Below, in pieces: positions 13,536 through 19,932 of a DNA stretch of 19,932 nucleotides; positions within the stretch are counted from its first letter, which is position 1; the number at the start of each line of letters is the position of its first letter. Position numbers and translations under genes: made by a program. Origin of the DNA: Patescibacteria group bacterium (GTDB taxonomy: Bacteria; Patescibacteriota; Microgenomatia; UBA1406; GWC2-37-13); assembly GCA_943356515.1 (NCBI GenBank), contig CALRFM010000005.1:1-19932 (forward strand), written 5' to 3'. A model generated the notes under the pieces. That model searched no databases, was not told the DNA's origin, and was given only the letters and a program-made list of their open reading frames with translations.

Positions 13536-15140
13536 ATGAATCCTCATATACCAAGGACGCTCGTCATATTGTCTGGTGGACTTACTAAAAAACATCAGCT
13601 TCCTTTTTTTGTGAAAAGTAGACTTGATCATGCGTACAAACTCTTTCATTTGGGTTCAGTATCTACGATTATTGTTTCTGGCAAATGGAGCTACCAATAT
13701 GAAACTGACCTACCGGTAACCGAAGCAGAGGCTATGAAGCAGTATCTTATAAAACTCGGCATACCAGAGCGTAAGATTAAAAAAGAAGAAACATCTCAGG
13801 ATCTTTTGAGTAGTGCGTATTATCTTAAAAAAAATATCCTTCTTCCAAAAAATATTACAGAAGCAACCATCATTTGTACCGATTTTGAAGAGCTTCGGGT
13901 GAAGTATGTATTTCATAAAGTATTTGGTGACCAAGTATCGTTTCATGTTATTATTGAACCTTCTTCACTCAAATCAGAAGTAATGTGGCAATTCTTTGCC
14001 CATGAGCGTGCCATGCTTTTAGATACGAAAGCATCGCTTCGAACCATGAAAGTGGGTAATCACGCGTATCTTGAAAAGAAATTTTATTCATCACCTCTTT
14101 ATACAGAAAAGAAAGTAGGGAAAATACGAATGGATGTATATGGCAGAAAGATAGATAAAAGAAAGACGGCAAAGGCTCACTATTCATTGGCTCGAATATT
14201 GGCAAAACGGAAAGAACTTTATGCGCAGTATCGTATTGAAAACCCGGTTAAAAAAACACTCACTGCAGATTTTTGGTCGGGACGCTTTCTTAACTTTTTG
14301 GGAAAAGATGACGATAAGAATCTGTATTCACTCAAATTTGTTCTTTATTTGAAAGACAAAAAGACATTTGCCAATGAAGTAAAAATATCTCAGACTCTTA
14401 TAAAACATGGCATAGATTTTATCCCTACCATTGTTGCCAGTGGTTACGACAAAGCCCCACCGTGGTATTTGTACCGCATTGTTAAAGGAAGGATGTCTGG
14501 GATGTTTTCTTACACGTATTCATTTAGTGATTCGTTTTATAATAATCCGAATATCCCAAGATTATTTGCCAGTCATTTGGCAACACTGAGATCAGTTTCA
14601 AAGAAGAATCTAGACATCCCAACCTGGACAAGCGCCGTGTATAAACGAAGACTTGGCGAGATTTATAAAAAGCTTGGGAGGTACCCGCAAGCATTTGCAG
14701 ATCCAATAGTTGAAAAAGCACATAATGTATTCCGAAAGAAAAGTAATACACTCAACACTGCAGCTGCGTACCTGACCCACACAGATCTTCATCCGGCAAA
14801 TATTATCTATTCTAAAAGTAAGTTGTATTTTATAGATTTTGAACATGTATCGTATACAAACATTGCATTTGATTTCTGTTTTGGCTATATCTTTTCTTGG
14901 AATAACCAGGCATTTCAAGAAAAACTTATGCGCACGTTTCAAAAGACTCTTACTGAAAAAGAACGGGAGGAATTTGATCACATCTTTCCGCTTGTTTATA
15001 CATACTTTTTGCTCTGGCTGTACCTTTTTACCTTTTTGTGGGAGTATAAATCAGGAAAAGAAAATGCTCAGATTACACGGGTCACTCTCATAGCTGAGCT
15101 TAAAAAACAGGTATCATACTTGGAGGGGGTAACGTTATGA
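13536..15140 (+). CDS. DUF218 domain fused to APH/choline-kinase-like phosphotransferase (534 aa)
   Basis: The first ~165 residues look like a DUF218 (YdcF/SanA/ElyC) domain: LVILSGGLTKK (9-19), TIIVSG (44-49), then TEAEAMKQYLIKLGIPERKIKKE (62-84) followed by TSQDLLSSAYYLKK, matching the family's order of SG, E-x-x-x-M, G(I/V)P and S-x-(D/N) elements. Unlike SanA and YdcF it has no membrane anchor. The second half (about 265-510) is an aminoglycoside-phosphotransferase fold: catalytic loop HTDLHPANI (415-423) with D417, and metal-binding DFE (434-436). A basic linker (about 170-240) joins them. A late aromatic-rich stretch (487-503) is probably a buried helix rather than a membrane anchor. 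The stop overlaps the following phosphoesterase start by 4 bp. Substrates are unknown; small-molecule or sugar phosphorylation is plausible. Confidence 0.75.
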   Translation: MNPHIPRTLVILSGGLTKKHQLPFFVKSRLDHAYKLFHLGSVSTIIVSGKWSYQYETDLPVTEAEAMKQYLIKLGIPERKIKKEETSQDLLSSAYYLKKNILLPKNITEATIICTDFEELRVKYVFHKVFGDQVSFHVIIEPSSLKSEVMWQFFAHERAMLLDTKASLRTMKVGNHAYLEKKFYSSPLYTEKKVGKIRMDVYGRKIDKRKTAKAHYSLARILAKRKELYAQYRIENPVKKTLTADFWSGRFLNFLGKDDDKNLYSLKFVLYLKDKKTFANEVKISQTLIKHGIDFIPTIVASGYDKAPPWYLYRIVKGRMSGMFSYTYSFSDSFYNNPNIPRLFASHLATLRSVSKKNLDIPTWTSAVYKRRLGEIYKKLGRYPQAFADPIVEKAHNVFRKKSNTLNTAAAYLTHTDLHPANIIYSKSKLYFIDFEHVSYTNIAFDFCFGYIFSWNNQAFQEKLMRTFQKTLTEKEREEFDHIFPLVYTYFLLWLYLFTFLWEYKSGKENAQITRVTLIAELKKQVSYLEGVTL

Positions 15141-15925
15141 ATACTCCTATTCGTTTTATCCACATCTCTGACACGCATTTTGGTCCAGACAAAGATTTTG
15201 TTCAACGCAGCGTGAATTCATATAATGCTTTTTCTTCCTTTTTAAAAGAGGTTAAACATCTTCCCTTCAAACCCGATTTTATTATTCACACTGGTGATGT
15301 TACGGCAGATTGTTTTGAAGAAGGGTATAAGCTCATAGCGTCGGTTATTGAGGATTTGAAAATCCCCATGTATTTTGCAACGGGGAATCATGACACTTCC
15401 GCTCTTATAAAAAAATATCTTCCCATGACCGGGGCAGAAGTGGTATCGTCACAACTAAATTCGTATCGATTTTCAGTAGGGGATCATCGGTTTTTCACTA
15501 TCGATGGGCGAGGTTCTGATGAAATAGATCCTCATGGCGTAATCTCTGAAGAGCAAATGGAGTTACTCAAAAAAGAACTTAAGACAGGAAAACAAATCAC
15601 GCTCTTTATTCACTATCCGGCGTTAGGACTCGACAGTACTTGGTTTGATAAGAACATGCTTCTTACCAATGGAGAGGAATTTCACCAGGTATTGGTAGCT
15701 CATAAAGATCAAATTTGTGGCGTATTTTTTGGGCATATCCATCGATCATCACAAACACTTCAAGATGGAATATTGTATGCAAGTGCAGGAAGTATAGCGG
15801 GACAATTTATCTTGCTTCCAGATCAAAAAGAACCGTTGTTTGAACCTGCTGGACAAGGATTTTTTAATATCGTTACGCTTACCGATTCATCACTTATAAT
15901 AAAAGAGTATAGTTTTAACCATTAA
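15137..15925 (+). CDS. Calcineurin-like metallophosphoesterase, CpdA-like (262 aa)
   Basis: A binuclear-metal phosphoesterase of the class III cyclic nucleotide phosphodiesterase type. All metal and catalytic motifs are visible: D12 and H14 (ISDTH), D54 (TGDV), N84 and H85 (GNHD), H159 (FIHYP), H200 and H202 (FGHIH). Length fits CpdA (about 275 aa). No signal peptide, so cytoplasmic. A strong Shine-Dalgarno, GGAGGGGG (15122-15129), lies seven bases before the ATG, and the start overlaps the preceding gene's stop (ATGA), so it is translationally coupled to the DUF218-kinase fusion. This coupling suggests it removes or recycles a phosphoryl product of that protein, but that is inference; cAMP, other phosphodiesters or nucleotides are all possible. 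Confidence 0.88.
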   Translation: MNTPIRFIHISDTHFGPDKDFVQRSVNSYNAFSSFLKEVKHLPFKPDFIIHTGDVTADCFEEGYKLIASVIEDLKIPMYFATGNHDTSALIKKYLPMTGAEVVSSQLNSYRFSVGDHRFFTIDGRGSDEIDPHGVISEEQMELLKKELKTGKQITLFIHYPALGLDSTWFDKNMLLTNGEEFHQVLVAHKDQICGVFFGHIHRSSQTLQDGILYASAGSIAGQFILLPDQKEPLFEPAGQGFFNIVTLTDSSLIIKEYSFNH

Positions 15926-15931
15926 CACGCT

Positions 15932-16825
15932 ATGAAAACAATTCACTTTGACGTAGACGAACACTTAGCTCAATATCTTTCTGGAGACACGCGCGAAACA
16001 TCTCTTCAACAACTTAATAACGCAGAGGATTATTCTCAGGTGGAAGTCATATCTATCAAGACTTCTTCAAAAGCAGACGCATCATCCTTGGCACAGTTTA
16101 CCTCTCTCAAGCTCTTAGTTACTCGAACTGTGGGAACCGACCATATTGACATGGATTATTGCAAAGAGCGGGGGATTGAGGTAAAAAATATCCTCGATTA
16201 CGGATCATTCAATATCGCCGAGCACGCATTTGCACTTTTACTAGCAGGAACAAGAAACATCATCTCTACTCAAAAAGAAATTCACTCTGGAACATTCACT
16301 TTCCAGGGTCACCTAGGACTCGCTCTTGAAGGAAAAACATTGGGAGTTGTCGGAACCGGACGAATCGGACTTGAAGTCATCTGCAGAGCAAATGCTTTTG
16401 GTATGAAGGTCATTGCCTATGATGTATATAAAAATGAAAAGGCCCGTGAAGAGCTGGGGTACCACTATGTTGAGCTTGAAGAGCTCGCCAAAGAATCTGA
16501 TATTATCACACTTCACGCTCCACTTTTAGATACAACTCATCATATGATAAACGCTGCGATCATCCAAAAAATGAAAAACGGGGTGGTGCTCATAAATACC
16601 GCGCGAGGCGAGCTCATCGACACGAGCGCACTCATTCAGTCTATACAAAAATTCCGATGGGTAGGGCTTGATGTTTTGGAAGGCGAAAAGATATTCTCAA
16701 AAGATCATCCATTATTGAAATTCAACAATGTCGTCATCACGCCACACATTGCCTTTTATTCTGACGCATCGGTGAAAAAGATAGCAAGTGAGACGATGAG
16801 ATTGATTGACGAGTATAACAATTAA
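15932..16825 (+). CDS. D-isomer-specific 2-hydroxyacid dehydrogenase (297 aa)
   Basis: An NAD-dependent reductase of 2-oxoacids to D-2-hydroxyacids. Seen: TRTVGTDHID (64-73), NIAEHAFALLL (94-104), dinucleotide loop GVVGTGRIG (138-146) with D164 after the second strand favouring NAD(H), catalytic R225 (NTARGEL), the glutamate segment LDVLEGE (246-252) and H272 (TPHIAFYS). The aromatic residue after the histidine and the ARTVG-like N-terminal motif resemble D-lactate dehydrogenases more than SerA or glyoxylate reductase. At 297 aa it is about 30 residues shorter than D-lactate dehydrogenase and lacks any ACT domain. It follows the phosphoesterase gene by six bases with no Shine-Dalgarno. D-lactate formation in fermentation is the best guess. 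Confidence 0.85.
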   Translation: MKTIHFDVDEHLAQYLSGDTRETSLQQLNNAEDYSQVEVISIKTSSKADASSLAQFTSLKLLVTRTVGTDHIDMDYCKERGIEVKNILDYGSFNIAEHAFALLLAGTRNIISTQKEIHSGTFTFQGHLGLALEGKTLGVVGTGRIGLEVICRANAFGMKVIAYDVYKNEKAREELGYHYVELEELAKESDIITLHAPLLDTTHHMINAAIIQKMKNGVVLINTARGELIDTSALIQSIQKFRWVGLDVLEGEKIFSKDHPLLKFNNVVITPHIAFYSDASVKKIASETMRLIDEYNN

Positions 16826-16836
16826 TGCTTTTTATC

Positions 16837-16991
16837 TTAAAGAATTAATTCTGGATCAGGTACAGGATCAGTTGGGGAGATGAATATTAAATCACCTTGT
16901 TCTGATCCAACTGGAGGCGTTGGTTCTGCTTCTTGTTCGCCATCAGTATCTCCTGGTTTTGCAAATACTATGCAACCTTCTAAGCAACCTT
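16837..16991 (-). pseudogene. 3' part of a small gene split by the IS256-like element
   Basis: Read on the minus strand from the junction, the frame gives GCIVFAKPGD, then an acidic and proline-rich tail (EAEPTPPVGSE) and ends ...PDPELIL at TAA (16837-16839). Joining it to 18127-18157 with one copy of the 9-bp duplication restores an uninterrupted 58-codon frame. It converges on the dehydrogenase gene with only 11 bp between. No family is recognised. Confidence 0.55.
16983..16991. repeat. Target-site duplication, left copy
   Basis: AGCAACCTT, identical to 18127-18135, directly abutting the left inverted repeat. The sequence lies in a short tandem repeat of the target (two GCAACCTTCTA-like units), which makes the exact length slightly uncertain. 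Confidence 0.8.
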
Positions 16992-17015
16992 AGTACCGTC
17001 ACAAAATTGACAGTT
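16992..17015 (+). repeat. Left terminal inverted repeat of the IS256-like element
   Basis: Begins AGTACCGTCACAAAA and matches the complement of 18103-18126 with five mismatches. Confidence 0.85.
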
Positions 17016-17020
17016 GAGAG

Positions 17021-17905
17021 TTAGAAATATGTTGGTAGAACAATCCCTTCTTTTTTAGTCATATCCACCCCTCTTTTACCGTTCAAATGTTTAAATTTTC
17101 CTGTACAGTCAGTCCATTTAGTAAATCTTCGTTTTAAGATGTATCCATTCATCCAAAGCCTGGCATGACGAACAGATTGAAAAGAACGAAGAGCTGTGAG
17201 ACGAGATTCGAGGTGAGAGTTTAAACCCTCTATAAGGTTTGTTGTAAGAGGAGATCCTTTGATATTTCTGTATGCGAGAAGTTCAGGCATATAGCGATGG
17301 ATGTTGGTTATGACAGAAAGACATATAGGATCAAACTTAAAGTCACGATAGAGTGCAAAGAGCTTTTTGTTCATATCCACATTAGTACGTTTACAGGAGA
17401 ATATGTCTTCAATGCGCTTCATAAAAGGTTTGTAGGTATCATCTGATCGTACACGAAGTGTTCTTCTCATACTTTCTTTAAAGTGATTAAAGCATGTTTG
17501 AATACGACAGCCAGGAAATTTATCTCGTGCTGCCATTTTAATATTACTGTTATCATCACATACTAAAAGTTCTGGATAGTGATTAATGATACGAAGAATA
17601 GAGAATACTTTTGCCCAACTGGAGAATGATTCAGAGGGAGCAATAATATATGCGGGGAAATCATGATAGTAGTAGTCTACAGTCCACAAGAGGACCCAGT
17701 TCTTTTCTTCTGCTGCAATTGGGAAATACTTTCCGTCACACATGAGAGTACTGGAGAAACGATCGCAGTAGGTATGAGTAAATTGATTGCTATTGGGGAG
17801 TTTCTCAAGCTCTTCATGACAAATATTCCACACCTTGGTACGAGATATTCCATATTTACGAGCAAGAGTACGAAATGAGAGACCATCTAAGTGGTCATTT
17901 AACAT
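17021..17905 (-). CDS. IS256/Mutator-like transposase; N-terminal zinc ribbon extends upstream
   Basis: The 294 residues from the ATG at 17905 hold a helix-turn-helix (FRTLARKYGISRTKVWNIC, 11-29) and a DDE core with probable acidic residues D57 (MCDGKY), D117 or D118 (LVCDDNS) and E226 (TTNLIEGLNS), plus CFNH (138-141), the C-x-x-H feature of Mutator-like enzymes. The same frame stays open for 63 more codons, to a TGA at 18095-18097, and there encodes two Cys pairs, CLTC and CKLC, a typical N-terminal zinc ribbon. That stretch has no ATG, GTG or TTG in frame. ATGs at 18055-18057 and 18046-18048 are one base out of frame and precede a run of eight A. The complete protein therefore probably needs slippage, or an unusual start such as ATT at 18080-18082. 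Confidence 0.88.
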   Translation of the reverse strand: MLNDHLDGLSFRTLARKYGISRTKVWNICHEELEKLPNSNQFTHTYCDRFSSTLMCDGKYFPIAAEEKNWVLLWTVDYYYHDFPAYIIAPSESFSSWAKVFSILRIINHYPELLVCDDNSNIKMAARDKFPGCRIQTCFNHFKESMRRTLRVRSDDTYKPFMKRIEDIFSCKRTNVDMNKKLFALYRDFKFDPICLSVITNIHRYMPELLAYRNIKGSPLTTNLIEGLNSHLESRLTALRSFQSVRHARLWMNGYILKRRFTKWTDCTGKFKHLNGKRGVDMTKKEGIVLPTYF

Positions 17906-18102
17906 TGCTTGAGAAGGAGGTGGACAAAGATTTATCGTGAAATACTTCTTACAAAGCTTGCATCGATAGACCAGCCTACTCTTTCGTTTTCTTTGAAATG
18001 TAACATAAGTTGTAGATAAACAAGTTAAACATTTATATTTTTTTTCATATCCCCCATTACACCATACTTTGTCTGATAAAATAGATCTAAACCATCATAT
18101 GT

Positions 18103-18126
18103 AACTGACAGTTTTATGACGGTGCC
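18103..18126 (-). repeat. Right terminal inverted repeat of the IS256-like element
   Basis: On the minus strand it begins GGCACCGTCATAAAA and pairs with the left end at 19 of 24 positions. Confidence 0.85.
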
Positions 18127-18135
18127 AGCAACCTT
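18127..18135. repeat. Target-site duplication, right copy
   Basis: AGCAACCTT, identical to 16983-16991, directly abutting the right inverted repeat. Confidence 0.8.
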
Positions 18136-18157
18136 CTAAAAGATTAAATCTTTCCAT
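18127..18157 (-). pseudogene. 5' part of the small gene split by the IS256-like element
   Basis: ATG at 18157-18155 begins MERFNLLEG and runs into the duplication. Rejoined with 16837-16991 it reads MERFNLLEGCLEGC and continues in frame to a 58-residue protein with three LEGC/EGC-type cysteine contexts reduced to two cysteines and an acidic, Pro-rich tail. The upstream region is AT-rich with no Shine-Dalgarno. No function is proposed. Confidence 0.5.
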
Positions 18158-18224
18158 ATGTATTTGATATGTAATTACTAATTTTCATATACTATCATAC
18201 TTTTATAAGTTTTGTCAAGCGGAT

Positions 18225-18262
18225 ATCTTGAAACAAGATCCTGAAACAAGTTCAGGATGACA
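18225..18262. repeat. Dispersed-type palindromic repeat upstream of the HAD gene
   Basis: Two overlapping hairpins: ATCTTG-AAA-CAAGAT (18225-18239) and ATCCTGAA-ACAAG-TTCAGGAT (18238-18258), followed by GACA. A degenerate second copy of the TTCAG...GGATGACAA half follows at about 18271-18288. The CCTGAAACAAGTTCAGGATG core resembles an intergenic palindrome I know from several unrelated bacteria. No T-run follows. Confidence 0.7.
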
Positions 18263-18306
18263 AGGAACGAGTTCAGAAGGATGACAATGGCCGATAGATA
18301 TCGTGG

Positions 18307-18312
18307 TATCAT
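18307..18312 (+). promoter_or_regulatory. -10 box of a likely leaderless HAD-gene transcript
   Basis: TATCAT ending six bases before the ATG at 18319; no Shine-Dalgarno. The overlapping TATACT at 18312-18317 is too close to the ATG to serve. Confidence 0.35.
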
Positions 18313-18318
18313 ATACTC

Positions 18319-18942
18319 ATGAATGCAATCATCTTCGACATTGACGGAACACTCCTCGATACCACCGAATACATCTATCAAGCATTTGAACAGAGCTTGG
18401 AAAAACATGGATTTCCGGCACTCGGCAGGCAGGAGATGAGTCATAAGATCGGAGAATCGCTTGCAGATTGTTACCAAGCATTTTCAGGCGCATCAGATGT
18501 ACAGGATCTGATGGATACACATCATGCGTTTCAAATAGAGCATCCTCACCTTCCTATTGCCTATGAGGGAGCATTAGATACATTGGAAGCACTCAAAAAA
18601 CGAGGAATCAACATAGGTGCACTAACCAGTAGATCTGCGGAAACAGTGCACGATACGCTTGTCGATGCAGGGCTTGATGAATATATCGAATATGTGCTTA
18701 CTTTGGATGATGTTATAAATCACAAACCAGATCCAGAAGGCATATATAAACACCTCAACTATTTTGGTATAAGTCCTGAGGAGGCTTTGATGGTGGGGGA
18801 CAGTCCGGTAGATGTTTTAGCTGGCAAAAATGCAGGCGTGAAAACCGTGGGCGTGACCTATGGATTTCACGGAGATCGCATCATAGAAAGCGACCCTGAC
18901 CATGTGATTGACGATATCGCAGAAGTTCTGGATCTAGTATAA
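18319..18942 (+). CDS. HAD-family phosphatase, phosphoglycolate phosphatase / PpaX-like (207 aa)
   Basis: A haloacid-dehalogenase hydrolase with an alpha-helical cap of the PGP/beta-phosphoglucomutase type. Motif I FDIDGT (6-11) with nucleophile D7 and acid D9; motif II LTSR (102-105) with T103; motif III K136 in HKPDPE; motif IV GDSPVD (160-165) with D161 and D165. Length matches phosphoglycolate phosphatases and PpaX pyrophosphatases, and these cannot be told apart here. It lies nine bases before pyrF and ahead of pyrE, so a role in nucleotide or pyrophosphate turnover is plausible (pyrE releases or consumes pyrophosphate), but this is inference. It probably has its own promoter after the palindromic repeat. 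Confidence 0.88.
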   Translation: MNAIIFDIDGTLLDTTEYIYQAFEQSLEKHGFPALGRQEMSHKIGESLADCYQAFSGASDVQDLMDTHHAFQIEHPHLPIAYEGALDTLEALKKRGINIGALTSRSAETVHDTLVDAGLDEYIEYVLTLDDVINHKPDPEGIYKHLNYFGISPEEALMVGDSPVDVLAGKNAGVKTVGVTYGFHGDRIIESDPDHVIDDIAEVLDLV

Positions 18943-18943
18943 T
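18938..18943 (+). promoter_or_regulatory. -10 box of a likely leaderless pyrF transcript
   Basis: TATAAT overlapping the stop codon of the HAD gene and ending eight bases before the pyrF ATG. No -35 box at normal spacing. Confidence 0.45.
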
Positions 18944-18951
18944 ATTCTCAC

Positions 18952-19794
18952 ATGACATTTGCACAAAAGCTCGACAACATCATAACCAAAAATAACTCTC
19001 TTCTTTGTGTCGGGCTGGACTCTAACTTCGACAACCTTCCAGAGGAATTTAAAAGCCAGGAATTCCCCCAATTTGCATTCAATAAACACATTATCGATCT
19101 TACTCACGATTTAGTATGTGCTTACAAACCCAATAGTGCATTTTACGAAGCACGGGGTGCAGATGGCGTGGCAGAGCTTAAGATGACCTGTGATTATATA
19201 CGTGAGAATCATCCAGACATCATCATCATTTTAGATGCCAAGAGGGGAGATATCGGAAGCACAAACGAAGGATATGTCCAGTTTGCATACCAATATCTTC
19301 AAGCTGATGCAGTGACCCTTCATCCCTATTTGGGAAAAGAAGCGCTTCAGCCATTTCTTGATCAAAAAGAAAAAGGTTGCATCATTCTTTGTAAAACTTC
19401 AAATCCTGGTGCAGGAGAGTTTCAAGACCTATCAATGGATCCCCCTTCTGAAGGGGGTGCCCAAAGGGCGGGGGATGTAGACAAGCTCTACAAAACCGTA
19501 GCCAAATCTGTTGTCACAAACTGGAATACCAATGGCAACTGCATGCTGGTTGTCGGTGCAACTTATCCAAAGGAACTTGCAGAAATTCGGAAAATTGTTG
19601 GTGATATGACCATTTTAGTTCCTGGCATAGGAGCACAAGGAGGGGATGTAGAAAAAACAGTCAAGGCGGGCTTAAACTCACAAGGAAGAGGTATGATCAT
19701 AAACTCATCTCGGGGAATCGTTTTTTCAAAAGATCCAAAAGAGGAAGCGAAGAAACTCCGAGACGAAATCAACAGATATCGAACTATTATTTAA
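18952..19794 (+). CDS. pyrF: Orotidine 5'-phosphate decarboxylase, type 2 (280 aa)
   Basis: It makes UMP from OMP, the last step of de novo pyrimidine synthesis. Type 2 motifs: CVGLDSN (19-25), YKPNSAFYEARG (58-69), the catalytic DAKRGDIGST (95-104) with K97, HPYLG (124-128), TSNPGAGEFQDL (149-160), VGATYP (201-206), PGIGAQGGDV (224-233) and NSSRGI (251-256). All active-site segments are intact. Between QDL and LYKTV lies an insert of about 12 residues, DPPSEGGAQRAGD (163-175), produced by a palindromic repeat in the DNA; it falls in the loop after the TSNPGAGEFQD segment, which probably tolerates it. pyrE follows after 15 bp. Confidence 0.96.
   Translation: MTFAQKLDNIITKNNSLLCVGLDSNFDNLPEEFKSQEFPQFAFNKHIIDLTHDLVCAYKPNSAFYEARGADGVAELKMTCDYIRENHPDIIIILDAKRGDIGSTNEGYVQFAYQYLQADAVTLHPYLGKEALQPFLDQKEKGCIILCKTSNPGAGEFQDLSMDPPSEGGAQRAGDVDKLYKTVAKSVVTNWNTNGNCMLVVGATYPKELAEIRKIVGDMTILVPGIGAQGGDVEKTVKAGLNSQGRGMIINSSRGIVFSKDPKEEAKKLRDEINRYRTII
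19439..19476. repeat. Nested palindromic repeat inserted in pyrF
   Basis: CCCCCTT-CTG-AAGGGGG (19441-19457), then GCCC-AAA-GGGC (19459-19469), with an outer pair ATCCCCC (19439-19445) and GGGGGAT (19470-19476). It is far more GC-rich than the gene around it and is translated as DPPSEGG..QRAGD. It differs in sequence from the polX repeat but shares the CTTCTGAA centre. Confidence 0.85.
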
Positions 19795-19809
19795 TTAACC
19801 AAACCAACT

Positions 19810-19932
19810 ATGGATATAATACAAATTCTCAAGAGCCTCAATGCGGTCATAACCGATGATCATTTCGTTTATACATCAGGAAAACATGGCGAGATATATG
19901 TGAACAAAGATGCTCTTTATCCGCATACTGCC
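19810..19932 (+). CDS. pyrE: Orotate phosphoribosyltransferase, N-terminal part (runs off the window)
   Basis: It joins orotate and PRPP to give OMP, the step before PyrF. The 41 codons present encode MDIIQILKSLNAVI followed by DDHFVYTSGKHGEIYVNKDA and LYPHTA, the usual start of the longer PyrE group (the FVYTSGKHG and YVNKDALYPH segments bind the substrates' edges). The rest, including the PRPP loop, lies past the window end. It is 15 bp from pyrF on the same strand, so probably co-transcribed. No Shine-Dalgarno was seen. Confidence 0.85.
   Translation, partial: MDIIQILKSLNAVITDDHFVYTSGKHGEIYVNKDALYPHTA

Larger units (their letters stand above)
16992..18126 (-). mobile_element. IS256-like insertion sequence, 1135 bp
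   Basis: One transposase gene lies between 24-bp terminal inverted repeats (16992-17015 and 18103-18126, 19 of 24 identical), flanked by a 9-bp direct duplication AGCAACCTT. An 8-9 bp duplication and a DDE transposase with a C-x-x-H motif fit the IS256 / Mutator-like group. Insertion broke a small minus-strand gene. Confidence 0.9.

Noticed and set aside
17663..17878. 71-codon plus-strand frame inside the IS256-like element, as a passenger gene
   Set aside because: It is fully antisense to the catalytic region of the transposase and shows no independent signals.
1..19932. UGA recoded as glycine, as in some Patescibacteria
   Set aside because: TGA ends the GNAT gene, argH, pyrD-side frames and the transposase at their expected lengths, and no conserved glycine is encoded by TGA in the genes read.
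1..19932. CRISPR array, tRNA or rRNA genes
   Set aside because: No regularly spaced repeats and no cloverleaf or rRNA-like segment were found while reading both strands; small divergent RNAs could still be missed by eye.

Overview
The window reads as a slice of a small-genome bacterium of the Candidate Phyla Radiation (Patescibacteria, Parcubacteria-like). This placement is inference. It rests on moderate AT-richness, compact standalone enzymes, many divergent or fused housekeeping proteins, and type 1B pyrimidine genes of the style seen in that group. TAA, TAG and TGA all end genes here, so the standard bacterial code applies and UGA is not recoded as glycine.

Layout. 20-912 is a compact IS481-type insertion sequence. 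1021-7625 carries argG (with an unusual C-terminal regulatory domain), an alanine-dehydrogenase-like protein, a MurE-like ligase with altered specificity motifs, a GNAT acetyltransferase and argH. A likely attenuator-type leader (6016-6180) lies directly before argH. 7579-9843 on the minus strand holds an amidohydrolase of the cytosine deaminase type, uridine kinase and an unrecognised protein. 9908-16825 on the plus strand holds PolX DNA polymerase, pyrD, pyrK, a DUF218-kinase fusion, a calcineurin-like phosphoesterase and a D-2-hydroxyacid dehydrogenase. An IS256-like element (16992-18126, with 9-bp target duplication) splits a 58-codon minus-strand gene. 18319-19932 holds a HAD phosphatase, pyrF and the start of pyrE.

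How the genes fit together. PyrD/PyrK, PyrE and PyrF cover dihydroorotate to UMP, and uridine kinase and the deaminase-like amidohydrolase point to pyrimidine salvage. ArgG and ArgH convert citrulline plus aspartate to arginine plus fumarate. The two themes meet in ArgG, whose extra domain is of the kind that lets carbamoyl-phosphate synthetase sense UMP, IMP or ornithine.

Two sequence-level themes recur. Many genes have a TANNNT hexamer ending only 5-9 nt before the start codon and no Shine-Dalgarno, which suggests leaderless transcripts, while internal operon genes keep a clear Shine-Dalgarno. Palindromic repeats of three kinds are present, two of them inserted in frame inside conserved enzymes (PolX and PyrF).
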